Assembly: GCF_000218235.1 (NCBI RefSeq)
Contig: NZ_GL945017.1
Coordinates: 2,990,422 to 3,054,421 of the forward strand
Direction of reading: 5' to 3'
DNA from: Hallella multisaccharivorax DSM 17128
Lineage (GTDB): Bacteria; Bacteroidota; Bacteroidia; Bacteroidales; Bacteroidaceae
Length of the DNA stretch: 64,000 nucleotides
Position 1 is the first letter of the stretch, and each line of letters starts with the position of its first letter. Under the pieces are notes generated by a model that made no database searches, had not been told where the DNA came from, and saw nothing but the letters and a program-made list of their open reading frames with translations. Positions 36,641 through 47,071 of this stretch are shown piece after piece. A program made the position numbers and the translations under genes.

Positions 36641-39079
36641 CTATTTCTTGATGGAATGATCGTTGTCTTTTCCATAATCACTGTATCCATAGTGATAGCC
36701 TCCATAGCCGTAGGAATAATGATGACCATAGCCATAATGTCCGTAGCCATAATAATAGCCATATTTCTTCTTGGACATGTCAATGCCGTTGATGACCACA
36801 CTGACGTTGCGCAGTCGTCCCTCTTTGGCAAGAGTGTTGATAAGGTCGAAGTCGCGTTTGGGTGTGTAGTCGGCACGGCAAACGAAGACGGTCGCATCGC
36901 TCACACGCGCTATCGATACAGTGTCGGTGACAAGGCCTACTGGTGCCGAGTCGATGATAATGTAGTCAAAATGCTCTTTCAGGGTATTGATAATGTTGTC
37001 GAGACTCTTCCGTGCTAACAATTCTGTAGGATTGGGAGGAATGGCACCTGCAGGAAGCAAGCTGAGATTGTCATGTTTGTTGGATGGAAGAATTTGTTCT
37101 TTTATTTGCTCCCACGATGGATTCTCGATTTTCAAGAGGTTGGTGATGCCTTCCTTCCTATGCTCATACCCGAAGACATCTTGCAGTCGTGGCTTACGGA
37201 TGTCAAGGCCTATCATGATGGTCTTTTTCCCAAGGATGGCAAATGACATGGCAAGGTTGGATGATATGAATGTCTTACCCTCACCTGAAATAGAGGATGT
37301 GCAGACAATAACTTTCTCTCCTTCCTTAAGCGTAAACAGAAGATTAGAGCGTAATCCTCTGAATACTTCTTCCATGGCATTATTTCGGTTTTCCTTGACA
37401 ACGATTTCACCGTCTTCCTTAGCCTGTTTCGATGCAATTGCGACATCAGATAGGATGGGTAGCTCGGTGAGTTTCTCCACATCGTCGCGTCCGCCAATCT
37501 TGTAGCGAAGCAGGTTCATCAGATAGAGAATGGCGATAGGAAGGAAAAGACCTACGAGGATGGCGATTCCCATTACGGTCCTATTTTTTGTACTTACGAT
37601 ACCGCTGGTTGCAGGTCCGTCAATAATGCGGCCTTTGTCAGCAGTGGCGGCAAGCGAGATGGAATTTTCCTCACGCTTCTGTAAAAGAAGGAGATAAAGT
37701 CCGGACTTCACCTCTTGTTGTCTGCCTATTTGGGTAAGGACGCGCTCCTGCTCTGGGGTTTGTCCTACTTCGCCTTGATACTTGCCATATTGCCTTTGCA
37801 GGCCGCTTCGCTGAATGTCCATGCTCTTGCGCACTTGTCGCAGTGTTTGACTGATGGCATTGTGCAATTGGTCAAGCTGAGCAGTGAGCGGAGTGATAAC
37901 CGGTGAACTCTCACTGGCACTTTGTAGCAGGAGGTTGCGTTTCTGCACGGTCTGGTTATAGTTGTTGACGAGTGCCGTGATCGAACTGTTCTCTATGCCA
38001 ACATTATTGGGTAGAGGCTGGTATCTGTTTGAGGGATTGTTGAGAAATGAGGACATCTCATCAAACAACGCAATTTGCGTGTTGAAATCTGCCAATTTCT
38101 CCTCATAGGTATTGGCTTGTGTGAAAGCTTGAGTGGCGTTGGTCTTGAGCTCCACCATGCCGCGGCTTCTTTTGTAGCTCTCAAGGTGTCCTTCTGTACT
38201 GCCTAACTCTTCGTTGATCTTGGCAATTCGCTGGTTGATGAATTCCTCGGTCCTTCGTGCTATCTCATTCTTATCCTCATTGGCTTGCAGATTGTAGCAG
38301 AGTATGAGCTGGCGAAGATAGTCCATGGCGCGGTCGGGGTTTTCATCATTGATGGACAGACGGGCGATAGTTGTAGTCTCGGACTCGGGAGCGACGACAA
38401 AACTATTTTGAAAATGATAGGCTGCCTGATCGGGAGACATAACGACTGCTTGCATTTTCCAATCGCTTCCCACGGCATTGTCGTTATTGATACTTAGCTT
38501 AAGCAGACACCCTCTTGTCTCAATGGTTGTTGGCAGGCTCTTTACTGTTTGGTCAACATTTGGCGCAATAATATGGTATTCACCATTGGCATGTTCAACA
38601 TCGACGGTGAAAGAGTTTCTTAATCTCTCAGCATCACCGATGTTGATACCAACGTTGACAGGTTGGTTTTTATAATAGAGAGCCTTCTTTAATTTACCGA
38701 CAGAGTAATAATTAACATAGAGTTTGAGATCCCTCACCGCTTGTGTGGCAAGAGAATGCGTGCTTAGAATTTCCAACTCATTGTCGAACCCATTGGTATT
38801 GGATACCATTCCCATGGTTTCAGACTTAAGTGCACTATTGCCAGAGTTGTTGTCGTTGCTTTTGATGAGGACTTTCTCGCTGATGTTATAAACAGTATTG
38901 GAATAGCGAATAAAAGCTTCTCCCAATCCCGTACATACAATTAGTGAAAGAATTACCCATTTCCAATTGAGCATGATATCGATTAGTCTCTGCTTGAAAC
39001 TATCGGTGAAGAGCATGCTGGAAGGTTGTTTACCCGTCTCTGTATTCATTGTATTGTTCTGCGTTTTGTCTAAAGTCAT
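36641..39079 (-). CDS. Wzc-like polysaccharide co-polymerase/tyrosine autokinase
   Basis: An 812-aa BY-kinase. Two membrane helices (near residue 40 and near 520) bracket a long coiled-coil periplasmic Wzz-type domain; the cytoplasmic kinase has Walker A (SSISGEGKTFISSNLA), Walker A' (MIGLDIRKPRL) and Walker B (YIIIDSAPVG). The C-terminal tail holds 14 tyrosines in about 35 residues (mostly Gly-Tyr-His), the autophosphorylation cluster. An alternative start is M11 (39049). It controls export and chain length of capsule or exopolysaccharide. No Wza outer-membrane partner is nearby; rmlA precedes it by 13 bp. Confidence 0.93.
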   Translation of the reverse strand: MTLDKTQNNTMNTETGKQPSSMLFTDSFKQRLIDIMLNWKWVILSLIVCTGLGEAFIRYSNTVYNISEKVLIKSNDNNSGNSALKSETMGMVSNTNGFDNELEILSTHSLATQAVRDLKLYVNYYSVGKLKKALYYKNQPVNVGINIGDAERLRNSFTVDVEHANGEYHIIAPNVDQTVKSLPTTIETRGCLLKLSINNDNAVGSDWKMQAVVMSPDQAAYHFQNSFVVAPESETTTIARLSINDENPDRAMDYLRQLILCYNLQANEDKNEIARRTEEFINQRIAKINEELGSTEGHLESYKRSRGMVELKTNATQAFTQANTYEEKLADFNTQIALFDEMSSFLNNPSNRYQPLPNNVGIENSSITALVNNYNQTVQKRNLLLQSASESSPVITPLTAQLDQLHNAISQTLRQVRKSMDIQRSGLQRQYGKYQGEVGQTPEQERVLTQIGRQQEVKSGLYLLLLQKREENSISLAATADKGRIIDGPATSGIVSTKNRTVMGIAILVGLFLPIAILYLMNLLRYKIGGRDDVEKLTELPILSDVAIASKQAKEDGEIVVKENRNNAMEEVFRGLRSNLLFTLKEGEKVIVCTSSISGEGKTFISSNLAMSFAILGKKTIMIGLDIRKPRLQDVFGYEHRKEGITNLLKIENPSWEQIKEQILPSNKHDNLSLLPAGAIPPNPTELLARKSLDNIINTLKEHFDYIIIDSAPVGLVTDTVSIARVSDATVFVCRADYTPKRDFDLINTLAKEGRLRNVSVVINGIDMSKKKYGYYYGYGHYGYGHHYSYGYGGYHYGYSDYGKDNDHSIKK

Positions 39080-39092
39080 AGCTTTATAGTCT

Positions 39093-39980
39093 TTACGATA
39101 TTACTTCGGATTCGTTTGCTAATTGAAGCAGATATTTCCCATAATCATTCTTTGTCATAGGCTTGGCATTGTTGATAAGGGTTTGTTTGTCAATCCAACC
39201 CTTCTTATAGGCAATTTCCTCAAGACATGCAACTTTGAGCCCTTGACGCTTCTCTATGACTTCAATGAAGTTGCTCGCTTCGGCGAGACTGTCGTGTGTG
39301 CCTGTGTCAAGCCATGCGAAGCCGCGCTGTAAGGGTTGTACTTTAAGAGCTCCGGCTCTTAAGTAAGCCTGGTTGACCGATGTGATCTCAAGTTCTCCCC
39401 GTGCACTTGGCTTAACATTCTTGGCGGTCTCTACGATATTGTTGGGGTAAAAATAAAGTCCAACAACGGCGTAGTTGCTTTTGGGTTTGGCGGGCTTCTC
39501 CTCAATACTCAGACAGTCACCCTTATCGTCAAACTCAGCAACACCATATCTCTCTGGATCATTGACCCAATAACCGAATACCGAAGCAGTACCCTTGTCA
39601 GCAAGTGTCACGCTTTTCTCCAAGAGGCTGCTGAAGCCTGCTCCATAGAAAATATTATCGCCTAAGACAAGACATGCACTGTCATTGCCGATAAACTCCT
39701 CACCAATGATGAATGCTTGCGCCAATCCGTCAGGAGAAGGCTGGACGGCGTAAGTAAACGATATGCCAAACTGTTCTCCATTCCCTAACAGACGTTTGAA
39801 AGAGTCAATATCTTGTGGAGTAGAAATAATAAGAATATCACGTATACCGGCAAGCATGAGTACGGAAATGGGGTAATAGACCATTGGCTTGTCGAAAATA
39901 GGAATGAGCTGTTTGCTGATGCCTTTGGTAATGGGATAGAGGCGTGTGCCGGAACCGCCTGCTAAAACAATGCCTTTCAT
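39093..39980 (-). CDS. rmlA: Glucose-1-phosphate thymidylyltransferase
   Basis: A 295-aa RmlA/RfbA making dTDP-glucose, first step to dTDP-rhamnose and other deoxysugars. The signature [20 protein letters not shown] opens the protein; [11 protein letters not shown] and [22 protein letters not shown] are further family motifs. rmlBCD are not in the window. First gene of the unit that continues with wzc, giving a link to surface polysaccharide. Confidence 0.97.
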   Translation of the reverse strand: MKGIVLAGGSGTRLYPITKGISKQLIPIFDKPMVYYPISVLMLAGIRDILIISTPQDIDSFKRLLGNGEQFGISFTYAVQPSPDGLAQAFIIGEEFIGNDSACLVLGDNIFYGAGFSSLLEKSVTLADKGTASVFGYWVNDPERYGVAEFDDKGDCLSIEEKPAKPKSNYAVVGLYFYPNNIVETAKNVKPSARGELEITSVNQAYLRAGALKVQPLQRGFAWLDTGTHDSLAEASNFIEVIEKRQGLKVACLEEIAYKKGWIDKQTLINNAKPMTKNDYGKYLLQLANESEVIS

Positions 39981-40008
39981 AGTTTTTACAAATATATGAT
40001 TGTGGGGA

Positions 40009-40016
40009 CAAAGTTA
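40009..40016 (-). promoter_or_regulatory. -7 box for rmlA-wzc-HAD-fmt
   Basis: Minus-strand TAACTTTG, about 28 nt upstream of the rmlA ATG; no TTG at the -33 position, where a GTTAAC palindrome is found instead. Confidence 0.45.
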
Positions 40017-40081
40017 CATACATTTATTTAGTTAACATCTTTTTTGGATATAAAAAGTGCATTATTGTGGAAAAATAATGA

Positions 40082-40138
40082 TATTCCCTTTGGGGAATCG
40101 TAGAATAGTCGTACATTTGCATTGATTTTTAATCAATG
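40082..40138 (+). promoter_or_regulatory. Promoter framed by two palindromes
   Basis: TTG (40090-40092), 19 nt, TACATTTG (40112-40119) for the gene at 40172. The -33 lies inside ATTCCC-N4-GGGAAT (40082-40097), and the -7 is followed by CATTGATT-N3-AATCAATG (40120-40138). Both palindromes are perfect and could be operators. Confidence 0.55.
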
Positions 40139-40171
40139 TGAATTAAGAATTGAATTAAGTATTAATAAAAT

Positions 40172-40822
40172 ATGGGAATATTTTCAAAAATATTTAGCCG
40201 GAGACCTCATGAAGAGAAGACGGGCGGTATGCAAGATTACATGACGCTTGTGCGTGTCTATTTTCAGGCTTCGCTGGCTGCCCAAATTGGCATCACAAAC
40301 CTTGCCATGCTTCCGGATCTGCGTATGTTCAAGTCCACGCTACATGTGGCCACACAAAACAATAAGCTCGGAGTGGGAGAAAAGTCGTATTGCCGAAAGA
40401 TGATGCAGGAAGTCTATGGTACCGACGAAAGCTTTTTCAAGGAGATTGACCAAAGCATTCGTCGGAATTGCCGCAAGCTCCCCGATGTACAGGTGTATCT
40501 TATACAGTTTCAGAACTTCACGCAGGAACTGATGATGCTCATGGGAAATCTAATGAAGTTTAAGCTGAGAGTGCCTTCTGTTTTCAAAAAGACAATCTAT
40601 ACGATGACAGAAAAGACTGTTAGTGACATCTTCACCAAAAACAGTTATTCTGATCCCAGTGTAGTAAAGTCTGTAATGTCTGTGAGGAAATATAATCAGA
40701 AACTGAATTTCTCTCAGAAATGGGTCACTGATTTCGTCTATCAAGTAGTGATGCTTGCCAAGAAAGAGCCGGCGCCGTCGCAGGAGGAAGAACAGAAGGC
40801 GGAGAAGAAACTCAAAGGATAG
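40172..40822 (+). CDS. Unrecognised 216-aa protein
   Basis: I do not recognise this protein. It is soluble, mostly helical and basic, with a Phe/Arg-rich start (MGIFSKIFSRRPHEEK), a Met-rich helix in the middle (ELMMLMGNLMKFKLRVP) and a charged Glu/Lys tail. No signal peptide or membrane helix. It starts a plus-strand group with a coiled-coil gene, zapA and rny; the 58-bp gap to the next gene makes co-transcription possible. A role in division or RNA turnover would be speculation. Confidence 0.65.
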   Translation: MGIFSKIFSRRPHEEKTGGMQDYMTLVRVYFQASLAAQIGITNLAMLPDLRMFKSTLHVATQNNKLGVGEKSYCRKMMQEVYGTDESFFKEIDQSIRRNCRKLPDVQVYLIQFQNFTQELMMLMGNLMKFKLRVPSVFKKTIYTMTEKTVSDIFTKNSYSDPSVVKSVMSVRKYNQKLNFSQKWVTDFVYQVVMLAKKEPAPSQEEEQKAEKKLKG

Positions 40823-40880
40823 AATTATTCATCAGCGGCAGATGATGTTCCGTCTAAATCAATAAGGTGATAAAGAGCTC

Positions 40881-41177
40881 ATGGAGTCGAATGCGGAAAG
40901 CTTAAAGATTTTTACTACACGGGTGCGGCAATTAATGCTCAGCTATAGTCAGTTGAGAGAAGAAAACACCGCTCTTAAGGCTCAGTTGGATGCACGTGGA
41001 TTGGAAATCAAGGACCTGCAGGGGCGCTTTGAACGGCTTAGTCATGATTATGAGATGCTGAAGGCCGCCAGAATGTTGCAGATTACCGATGGGGATGTCG
41101 ATGAGGCGCGTAAACGACTCAATAAACTTATCAGAAATCTGAGCAGGAGTATTGCAATGCTCAGTGGACAGGTTTGA
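40881..41177 (+). CDS. Small coiled-coil protein upstream of zapA
   Basis: A 98-aa protein that is nearly all coiled coil (heptads from about residue 10 to 70: QLREENTALKAQLDARGLEI and DLQGRFERLSHDYEML), with a basic C-terminus. The location 25 bp before zapA and its size recall ZapB-like partners of ZapA, but sequence similarity to ZapB cannot be judged by eye. Confidence 0.7.
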   Translation: MESNAESLKIFTTRVRQLMLSYSQLREENTALKAQLDARGLEIKDLQGRFERLSHDYEMLKAARMLQITDGDVDEARKRLNKLIRNLSRSIAMLSGQV

Positions 41178-41202
41178 GATTGTCTTGATCCTTTTACAGC
41201 TT

Positions 41203-41520
41203 ATGAAAGAAGAACATCAAAAGAGAAACATAAGGCTTCACATCTACGACACATTTATTCCTGTTAAGGTGCCGCAAGAGGAGGAACCGCTTTACCGTAA
41301 AGACGCTGATTTAATCAATGAGCGATTAAATACCTATTTCGCCAACTTCAAAGACAAGATCTCTGATAAGGAAATTATCTTTTATGCCATGATTGATATT
41401 GGGCTTCGTTTGCAGAAGGAATTGCAGCGCAACGATACGAAGCCATACGATGATTCTATTCAAGAGTTGACTAAAGAGATTGAGGACCTGCTTGGAGAAG
41501 GAGAAAGTGCGAAAGAATGA
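41203..41520 (+). CDS. zapA: Cell division protein ZapA
   Basis: A 105-aa ZapA-family protein that promotes FtsZ bundling. An N-terminal beta-rich part (IRLHIYDTFIPVKVPQEEEP) is followed by YRKDADLINERLNTYFANF and a long C-terminal coiled coil. ATG 41203 is chosen over ATG 41152 because the conserved region begins there and the upstream stretch overlaps the preceding gene. Located before rny, as in many Bacteroidota. Confidence 0.82.
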   Translation: MKEEHQKRNIRLHIYDTFIPVKVPQEEEPLYRKDADLINERLNTYFANFKDKISDKEIIFYAMIDIGLRLQKELQRNDTKPYDDSIQELTKEIEDLLGEGESAKE

Positions 41521-41590
41521 CAATAGCATATAATAAATATAGAAAACATAACAGATTAGAATATTACTTTTATAACTCGATAGTATTAAT

Positions 41591-43126
41591 ATGATAAACA
41601 TTGTTATCGCCGCAGTGATAGGCCTTGTTGTGGGAGGAGCGGCCGGTTACTACATTTTCCGTTATATAATTACGGGAAAATATAACCAGATGATAGAAGC
41701 TGCAAATAAAGAGGCAGCCGTAATTAAGGAGAAGAAATTGCTTGAAGTGAAAGAGCGCTTTCTTAACAAGAAAAGCGAATTGGACAAGGAAGTTCAGGCG
41801 CATAACCAAAAGATGCAGGCGGGAGAAAACAAGCTCAAGCAACGCGAGCTTACGCTCAGTCAGAAGCAACAGGAGCTTGCCAAGATCCGTCAGGATATGG
41901 AGCGGGAGCAGCAGCGCATAGAGAGCGAGCGTCAGCTGATGTCTGTCAAGCAACAAGATCTGGAAAAGATGCAGGAACAGGAGCGTGTTAAATTAGAGGA
42001 GATTTCAGGCCTCTCAGCTGAAGAAGCCAAGAACCGACTGGTGGAAAGCATGAAGGACAAGGCTAAGATGGACGCTGCCAGCTTCATTAATGAGGTAGTA
42101 GATCAGGCTAAGCTGGATGCCAATATGAAAGCTAAGAAAATAGTCATTCAGACTATACAGCGAGTGGCAACAGAGACTGCTATAGAGAATTCGGTGAGTG
42201 TCTTCCATATTGAAAACGATGAGGTTAAGGGTCGTATTATTGGCAGAGAGGGTCGAAACATTCGTGCCTTGGAAGCTGCCTGCGGTGTAGAAATCGTCGT
42301 AGACGATACACCTGAATCGATAGTCATCTCAGCTTTTGACCCTGTTCGTCGTGAAGTTTGTCGTCTTGCGCTGCACCAGCTTGTTGCAGACGGGCGTATC
42401 CATCCTGCACGTATCGAAGAGGTCGTGGCAAAGGTGAAGAAGCAATTGGATAACGAAATTATTGAGACGGGGAAGCGTACCGTCATCGATCTTGGCATCC
42501 ACGGGTTGCATCCGGAGCTGATCCGCATCGTTGGTAAAATGAAATATCGCTCCAGTTATGGCCAAAACTTGTTGCAGCATGCTCGTGAGACAGCAAACCT
42601 TTGCTCAGTGATGGCGGCCGAGCTTGGATTGAACCCCAAGAAAGCCAAGCGCGCAGGGTTGCTTCATGATATTGGTAAAGTTCCTGATGAGGAGAGTGAA
42701 CTGCCTCATGCCTTGTTGGGAGCGAAGATGGCAGAGAAGTATAATGAGAAGCCTGATATTGTGAACGCTATTGCAGCTCACCATGATGAGGTTGAGATGA
42801 AGACTCTGCTTGCTCCGATTGTTCAGGTCTGCGATGCCATCTCCGGTGCGCGTCCCGGTGCGCGCCGTGAGATAGTGGAGGCTTACATTAAGCGTCTCAA
42901 CGACCTTGAGGCCATAGCCATGAGCTATCCTGGTGTGACCAAGACTTATGCTATTCAAGCGGGGCGCGAATTGCGTGTCATCGTCGGTGCAGATAAAATG
43001 AACGATGAAGACAGCAACAAACTGTCTTCGGAGATTGCAGAGAAGATTCAGAATGAGATGACTTATCCTGGACAAGTGAAAATCACGGTAATCCGTGAGA
43101 CCCGTTCCGTTGCTTACGCAAAATAA
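41591..43126 (+). CDS. rny: Ribonuclease Y
   Basis: A 511-aa membrane-anchored endoribonuclease for mRNA turnover. N-terminal membrane helix (about 3-24), a long charged coiled coil (to about residue 200), a KH domain with [15 protein letters not shown], and an HD domain with [12 protein letters not shown] and [10 protein letters not shown]. Follows zapA by 70 bp. Confidence 0.97.
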   Translation: MINIVIAAVIGLVVGGAAGYYIFRYIITGKYNQMIEAANKEAAVIKEKKLLEVKERFLNKKSELDKEVQAHNQKMQAGENKLKQRELTLSQKQQELAKIRQDMEREQQRIESERQLMSVKQQDLEKMQEQERVKLEEISGLSAEEAKNRLVESMKDKAKMDAASFINEVVDQAKLDANMKAKKIVIQTIQRVATETAIENSVSVFHIENDEVKGRIIGREGRNIRALEAACGVEIVVDDTPESIVISAFDPVRREVCRLALHQLVADGRIHPARIEEVVAKVKKQLDNEIIETGKRTVIDLGIHGLHPELIRIVGKMKYRSSYGQNLLQHARETANLCSVMAAELGLNPKKAKRAGLLHDIGKVPDEESELPHALLGAKMAEKYNEKPDIVNAIAAHHDEVEMKTLLAPIVQVCDAISGARPGARREIVEAYIKRLNDLEAIAMSYPGVTKTYAIQAGRELRVIVGADKMNDEDSNKLSSEIAEKIQNEMTYPGQVKITVIRETRSVAYAK

Positions 43127-43149
43127 TCTCGCCTTTATCCTATACAAAT

Positions 43150-43184
43150 AAATCGGGGTGGCTCATCAAGAACCACCCCGATTT
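43150..43184. terminator. Bidirectional terminator between rny and tkt
   Basis: Perfect 12-bp arms (43150-43161, 43173-43184; AAATCGGGGTGG and its complement) around an 11-nt loop, with A and T runs at the ends. It separates the converging rny and tkt. Confidence 0.85.
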
Positions 43185-43207
43185 TAATATGAACCCTGTG
43201 GGAACCT

Positions 43208-45232
43208 TTATTCAGAAAGGAATTCCTTCACTTGTGTATAAACGTTTTCTCCGGTGAAGCCAAGTTTCTCATCAAGCACTTTGTATGGTGCGGAGAATCC
43301 AAAACTCTTCATTCCGAAGACATGGCTGTTGTGACCATTGCCTACCAATCCCTCAAGTGTGCATGGAAGACCGGCTGTCATGCCAAACTTCTTTACGTTG
43401 TAGGGCAGTACATTGTCCTGGTATCCCACGGGCTGGCGGCGGAAGAGACCTTCAGACGGTGCACTGACCACTCGCACTCGGATGCCGTCTTTTCGCAGCA
43501 ACTCGGTGCCGTCCTCAAGCGTGGAGACCTCAGAACCACTTGCCACGAGAACGATATCGGGGTTGTCGTCCGATCCTTTTACGATATAAGCACCCTTGCG
43601 GGCTTGCTCATAGTCGTTGCCCTCGGGCAGGCATTTAATGCCTTGGCGGGAGAGGATAAGGGCGGTAGGGGTCTCCATATTCTCCATTGCCATTTGCCAA
43701 CAGACTGTAGTCTCATAGCAATCAGCTGGGCGGAATACGCGAACGCTGTCCTGGCCTTTATGGTTCTGCAGCTTTTCCATGAGGCGTATCTGTGCTTCCT
43801 GCTCTACAGGTTCGTGCGTAGGACCATCCTCACCAACGCGGAAGGCATCGTGGGTCCATATAAACTTGACAGGCACACCCATGAGTGCTGCTATGCGGAC
43901 AGCAGGCTTCATATAGTCAGAGAATACGAAGAAGGTACCCATGGCTGCGATGACGCCACCATGAAGCATCATGCCAATGCACATGTCTGCCATGGTCAGC
44001 TCTGCAACGCCTGCCTGGAAGAAGGCACCGGAGAAGTCTCCTGGACGGAGATCGTGAGTTTCCTTGAGGAAGCCATCGGTCTTGTCGGAGTTGCTAAGGT
44101 CAGCTGAGGCACAGATCATGTTGGGTACTTGCTGGGCGAGTACCTTCAGACAGGCAGATGAGGCCGCTCGTGTCGCGGAGTCAGGCTTTTGCTTCACCTT
44201 GCTCCAGTCAATCTTAGGCGCTTTACCGGAGAACCATTCATCCATGAGTTTCTTCTTCTCAGGATTCTCCTTAGCCCATTTTGCTTCGGCTGCCTTACGC
44301 TTCGCGACAATCTTTTTCAGTGCTTCTGCGCGGTCTGTGTAGAGCTTATTCACATCATCGAAGATGGCAAACGGCTTCTCCGGATCACCGCCGAGATTCT
44401 TGATGGTATTTACATAGGCGCCATCGCCAAGGGGGGCACCGTGTGTCTTGATGCTGTGCTCATAGCTCGTGCCGTCAGCTTTTAGGGCTCCTTTGCCCAT
44501 TACAGTCTTGCCGATAATCAGTACAGGCTTACCCGTACCGGCAATGGCCTTGTCGAGAGCCTCGCGAATTTGTTTCACGTCATTGCCGTCAATCTCCATG
44601 ACAGTCCAGTTCCAGGCGCGATACTTGGCGGCCGTATCTTCCCTCATCACCTTGTTTACCTCAGTGGAAAGCTGTATGTCGTTGGCATCGTAGAACATGA
44701 TGAGGTTGTCCAAAGCCAGTTTCCCGGCAATGCGTCCGACGCCTTGTGAAATCTCCTCTTCTACACCACCGTCGGAAATATAGGCGAAGATGTGGTGCTG
44801 CATCACCTCATGGCCCAGACGTGCCTCAAGGAATTTCTCGGCCACAGCGGCGCCGGCAGCCATGGCGTGGCCTTGGCCCAGGGGACCTGATGAGTTCTCA
44901 ATGCCACGGACAACATCGAGCTCGGGGTGACCCGGGCAGGGTGAGCCCCACTGACGGAGCTGTTGAATCTCGTCAAGCGTGAAGCGGCCTTGGAGCGTCA
45001 AGGCTGCGTAGAGCATCGGACTCATGTGGCCAGGGTCGAGGAAAAAACGGTCACGGCCTGTCCACGTGGGGTCAGAAGGATCCCAGACAAGGTATTCAGA
45101 AAAAAGCACATTGATGAAATCGGCGCCGCCCATAGCGCCTCCCGGGTGCCCTGACTTGGCCTTCTCAACCATGCTGGCCGCTAAGATACGGATGTTGTTG
45201 GCCGCATGGTTCATGATTTGAATGTCATTCAT
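43208..45232 (-). CDS. tkt: Transketolase
   Basis: A 674-aa thiamine-diphosphate enzyme of the non-oxidative pentose phosphate pathway. Family landmarks: SGHPGGAMGGADF, GPLGQGHAMAAGAAVAEKFLEA, the metal-binding YISDGGVEEE region, and THDAFRVGEDGPTHEPVEQ. Last gene of the arabinose operon: it processes the xylulose-5-phosphate made by AraD. A separate promoter at 45271-45302 would allow expression without arabinose. Confidence 0.96.
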   Translation of the reverse strand: MNDIQIMNHAANNIRILAASMVEKAKSGHPGGAMGGADFINVLFSEYLVWDPSDPTWTGRDRFFLDPGHMSPMLYAALTLQGRFTLDEIQQLRQWGSPCPGHPELDVVRGIENSSGPLGQGHAMAAGAAVAEKFLEARLGHEVMQHHIFAYISDGGVEEEISQGVGRIAGKLALDNLIMFYDANDIQLSTEVNKVMREDTAAKYRAWNWTVMEIDGNDVKQIREALDKAIAGTGKPVLIIGKTVMGKGALKADGTSYEHSIKTHGAPLGDGAYVNTIKNLGGDPEKPFAIFDDVNKLYTDRAEALKKIVAKRKAAEAKWAKENPEKKKLMDEWFSGKAPKIDWSKVKQKPDSATRAASSACLKVLAQQVPNMICASADLSNSDKTDGFLKETHDLRPGDFSGAFFQAGVAELTMADMCIGMMLHGGVIAAMGTFFVFSDYMKPAVRIAALMGVPVKFIWTHDAFRVGEDGPTHEPVEQEAQIRLMEKLQNHKGQDSVRVFRPADCYETTVCWQMAMENMETPTALILSRQGIKCLPEGNDYEQARKGAYIVKGSDDNPDIVLVASGSEVSTLEDGTELLRKDGIRVRVVSAPSEGLFRRQPVGYQDNVLPYNVKKFGMTAGLPCTLEGLVGNGHNSHVFGMKSFGFSAPYKVLDEKLGFTGENVYTQVKEFLSE

Positions 45233-45270
45233 AGAAATATGTTTGCCGTTAGATAATAATAATATTGTTG

Positions 45271-45302
45271 CAAAGATACAGCTTTTTAAGCATTTAATGC
45301 AA
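45271..45302 (-). promoter_or_regulatory. Internal promoter for tkt
   Basis: Minus strand TTG (45300-45302), 21 nt, TATCTTTG (45271-45278), 39 nt upstream of the tkt start. Suggests tkt is also transcribed on its own. Confidence 0.6.
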
Positions 45303-45334
45303 CTGTTGGCGTTTCAAATATGTCTCTGATTGCT

Positions 45335-45388
45335 GCAACAATGCCTCAACCTTGTCGGGGGCTTGCTCTTACAAGGTTGAGGTGTTGC
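45335..45388. terminator. Long hairpin after the GH51 gene
   Basis: Perfect 12-bp arms (45344-45355 and 45371-45382), extended after a 3-nt bulge by GCAACA/TGTTGC. No T run follows on the minus strand, so it may be an attenuator or processing hairpin rather than a classical terminator. Confidence 0.55.
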
Positions 45389-45396
45389 CGGATTCT

Positions 45397-46968
45397 TTAT
45401 TTTATGTTCAGGACGACAATCGACTTAGCCGGGATCTTTGCCTTGACGGTATTCTTTTTCAGCTTGGCGTCTTTGAAGGCTGTCTCCTTGATAACGGTGG
45501 GGTGTTCGAAGTCGTTGTAGTCGCTGATCTTGTTGGCGGTGAGGATGTTTCCACTGACCGTCTTGACGTTGTTGCCAGTGACGTTGAGCTGTACCTCCTG
45601 GGCCTTGTCGAGACTGGTGTTGGCAAGAGAGACGATGAGGTTTCCGTCGGATTGTCTGGCAGCTGAAACGGAAACCATTGGTATCTCTTTATCGACAGCA
45701 TTCTGCATGTTGTTGTCAGTGACATTGACAGAGTCTTCTTTCACATCGATAGGCAGATGTGTGGCATTCTGGAAGTCGCGATACATCTTGAAGACATAGT
45801 AGGTCGGCGTGAGCACCATATGTCCGGTGCCTTTCGTATCGGTTAGGATCATCGACTGAAGCACGTTGACCACTTGTGCGATGTTAGCCATCTTGATGCG
45901 ATCGGTGTGTCTGTGGAAGACGTTCAGCGTGAGGGCGGCCACCATTGCGTCACGCATGGAGTTCTGCTGATAGAGGTGTCCGGGGATGGTGCCAGGCTCC
46001 TCGTCCCACCATGTGCCCCATTCATCGACGAGCAAGCCTACGCGCTTCTGGGGATCTTTCTCATCCATGATGGCGCAATGCTTCTTGATAACGTCTTCGA
46101 TCTGCAGGGCTTTGGAGATGGTCCAGTAGTATTCTTGGTTTGTGAAATTGGTGGCCGAGCCTTTGTGATTGCTCCAGTCCTTCACGGTATAGTAGTGGAG
46201 TGAGAGTCCAGCCATATTGCCTCCGGCCCTGTCCATCAGCACTTTGGTCCAGTTGTAGTCATAGTCGCTGGCTCCTGATGCAATCTTATAGAGATGGTGG
46301 TTGTCGTAGTTGCGACAATAAGTAGAGTAGCGCCGGAAGAGGTCGGAGTAGTATTCGGGCCGCATGTTGCCACCGCATCCCCAGCTTTCGTTGCCTACTC
46401 CGAGGTATTTCACATTCCATGACTTCTGCCGCCCGTTTTTGCGTCGCAGGTTTGCCATAGGCGTATCACCGTCTGAAGTCATATATTCCACCCATTTGGC
46501 AAGCTCCTCAACAGTTCCCGATCCTACGTTTCCACTGATATAGGGCTCTGCGCCCAACATCTCGCAGAGGTTGAGAAACTCGTGGGTGCCGAAGGAATTG
46601 TCCTCGATGGTGCCGCCCCAGTTGTTGTTCTGCATCTTAGGCCGTTTTTCTCGCGGACCGATGCCGTCTTGCCAGTGGTATTCGTCGGCGAAGCATCCGC
46701 CGGGCCATCGCAGGACGGGAACCTTCAGTTCCTTGAGCGCGTTGAGCACATCTGTACGGTAGCCTTGTGTGTTGGGGATTGGACTTTCTGGCCCCACCCA
46801 CAGGCCGCCATAGATGCAAGAGCCTAAGTGCTCGGCAAACTGACCGTAGATTTCCTTATTAATCTTGTATTTGCCCTGATCGGCATGGATGGTCACGGTG
46901 ACGTCCTGAGCTGGTGCCTGAGTGGTAAAGGCGGCCGCTATCAGCGCAAGGGAAAAGAACTTTCTCAT
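45397..46968 (-). CDS. Secreted GH51 alpha-L-arabinofuranosidase
   Basis: A 523-aa glycosidase with a signal peptide (about 1-20, TQAPAQ) releasing arabinose from arabinan or arabinoxylan. The acid/base Glu is in [11 protein letters not shown] (about residue 194) and the nucleophile Glu in [30 protein letters not shown] is another GH51 hallmark. Lies 178 bp downstream of araB, with the palindromic 22-bp repeats in the gap. It supplies the sugar the rest of the operon consumes. Confidence 0.95.
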   Translation of the reverse strand: MRKFFSLALIAAAFTTQAPAQDVTVTIHADQGKYKINKEIYGQFAEHLGSCIYGGLWVGPESPIPNTQGYRTDVLNALKELKVPVLRWPGGCFADEYHWQDGIGPREKRPKMQNNNWGGTIEDNSFGTHEFLNLCEMLGAEPYISGNVGSGTVEELAKWVEYMTSDGDTPMANLRRKNGRQKSWNVKYLGVGNESWGCGGNMRPEYYSDLFRRYSTYCRNYDNHHLYKIASGASDYDYNWTKVLMDRAGGNMAGLSLHYYTVKDWSNHKGSATNFTNQEYYWTISKALQIEDVIKKHCAIMDEKDPQKRVGLLVDEWGTWWDEEPGTIPGHLYQQNSMRDAMVAALTLNVFHRHTDRIKMANIAQVVNVLQSMILTDTKGTGHMVLTPTYYVFKMYRDFQNATHLPIDVKEDSVNVTDNNMQNAVDKEIPMVSVSAARQSDGNLIVSLANTSLDKAQEVQLNVTGNNVKTVSGNILTANKISDYNDFEHPTVIKETAFKDAKLKKNTVKAKIPAKSIVVLNIK

Positions 46969-47071
46969 TGATAATCTTTATTTATTGGTGCTATTCGTAA
47001 TGATACGATGGTTGATGATGCCGTTCGGTAGCAGAAAGGCGGCACCTCTGTTGTGTTGTATAGTTTGCATT

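Noticed and set aside
45335..45388. Classical Rho-independent terminator after GH51
   Set aside because: No T run follows on the transcript strand; kept as a hairpin of uncertain role.
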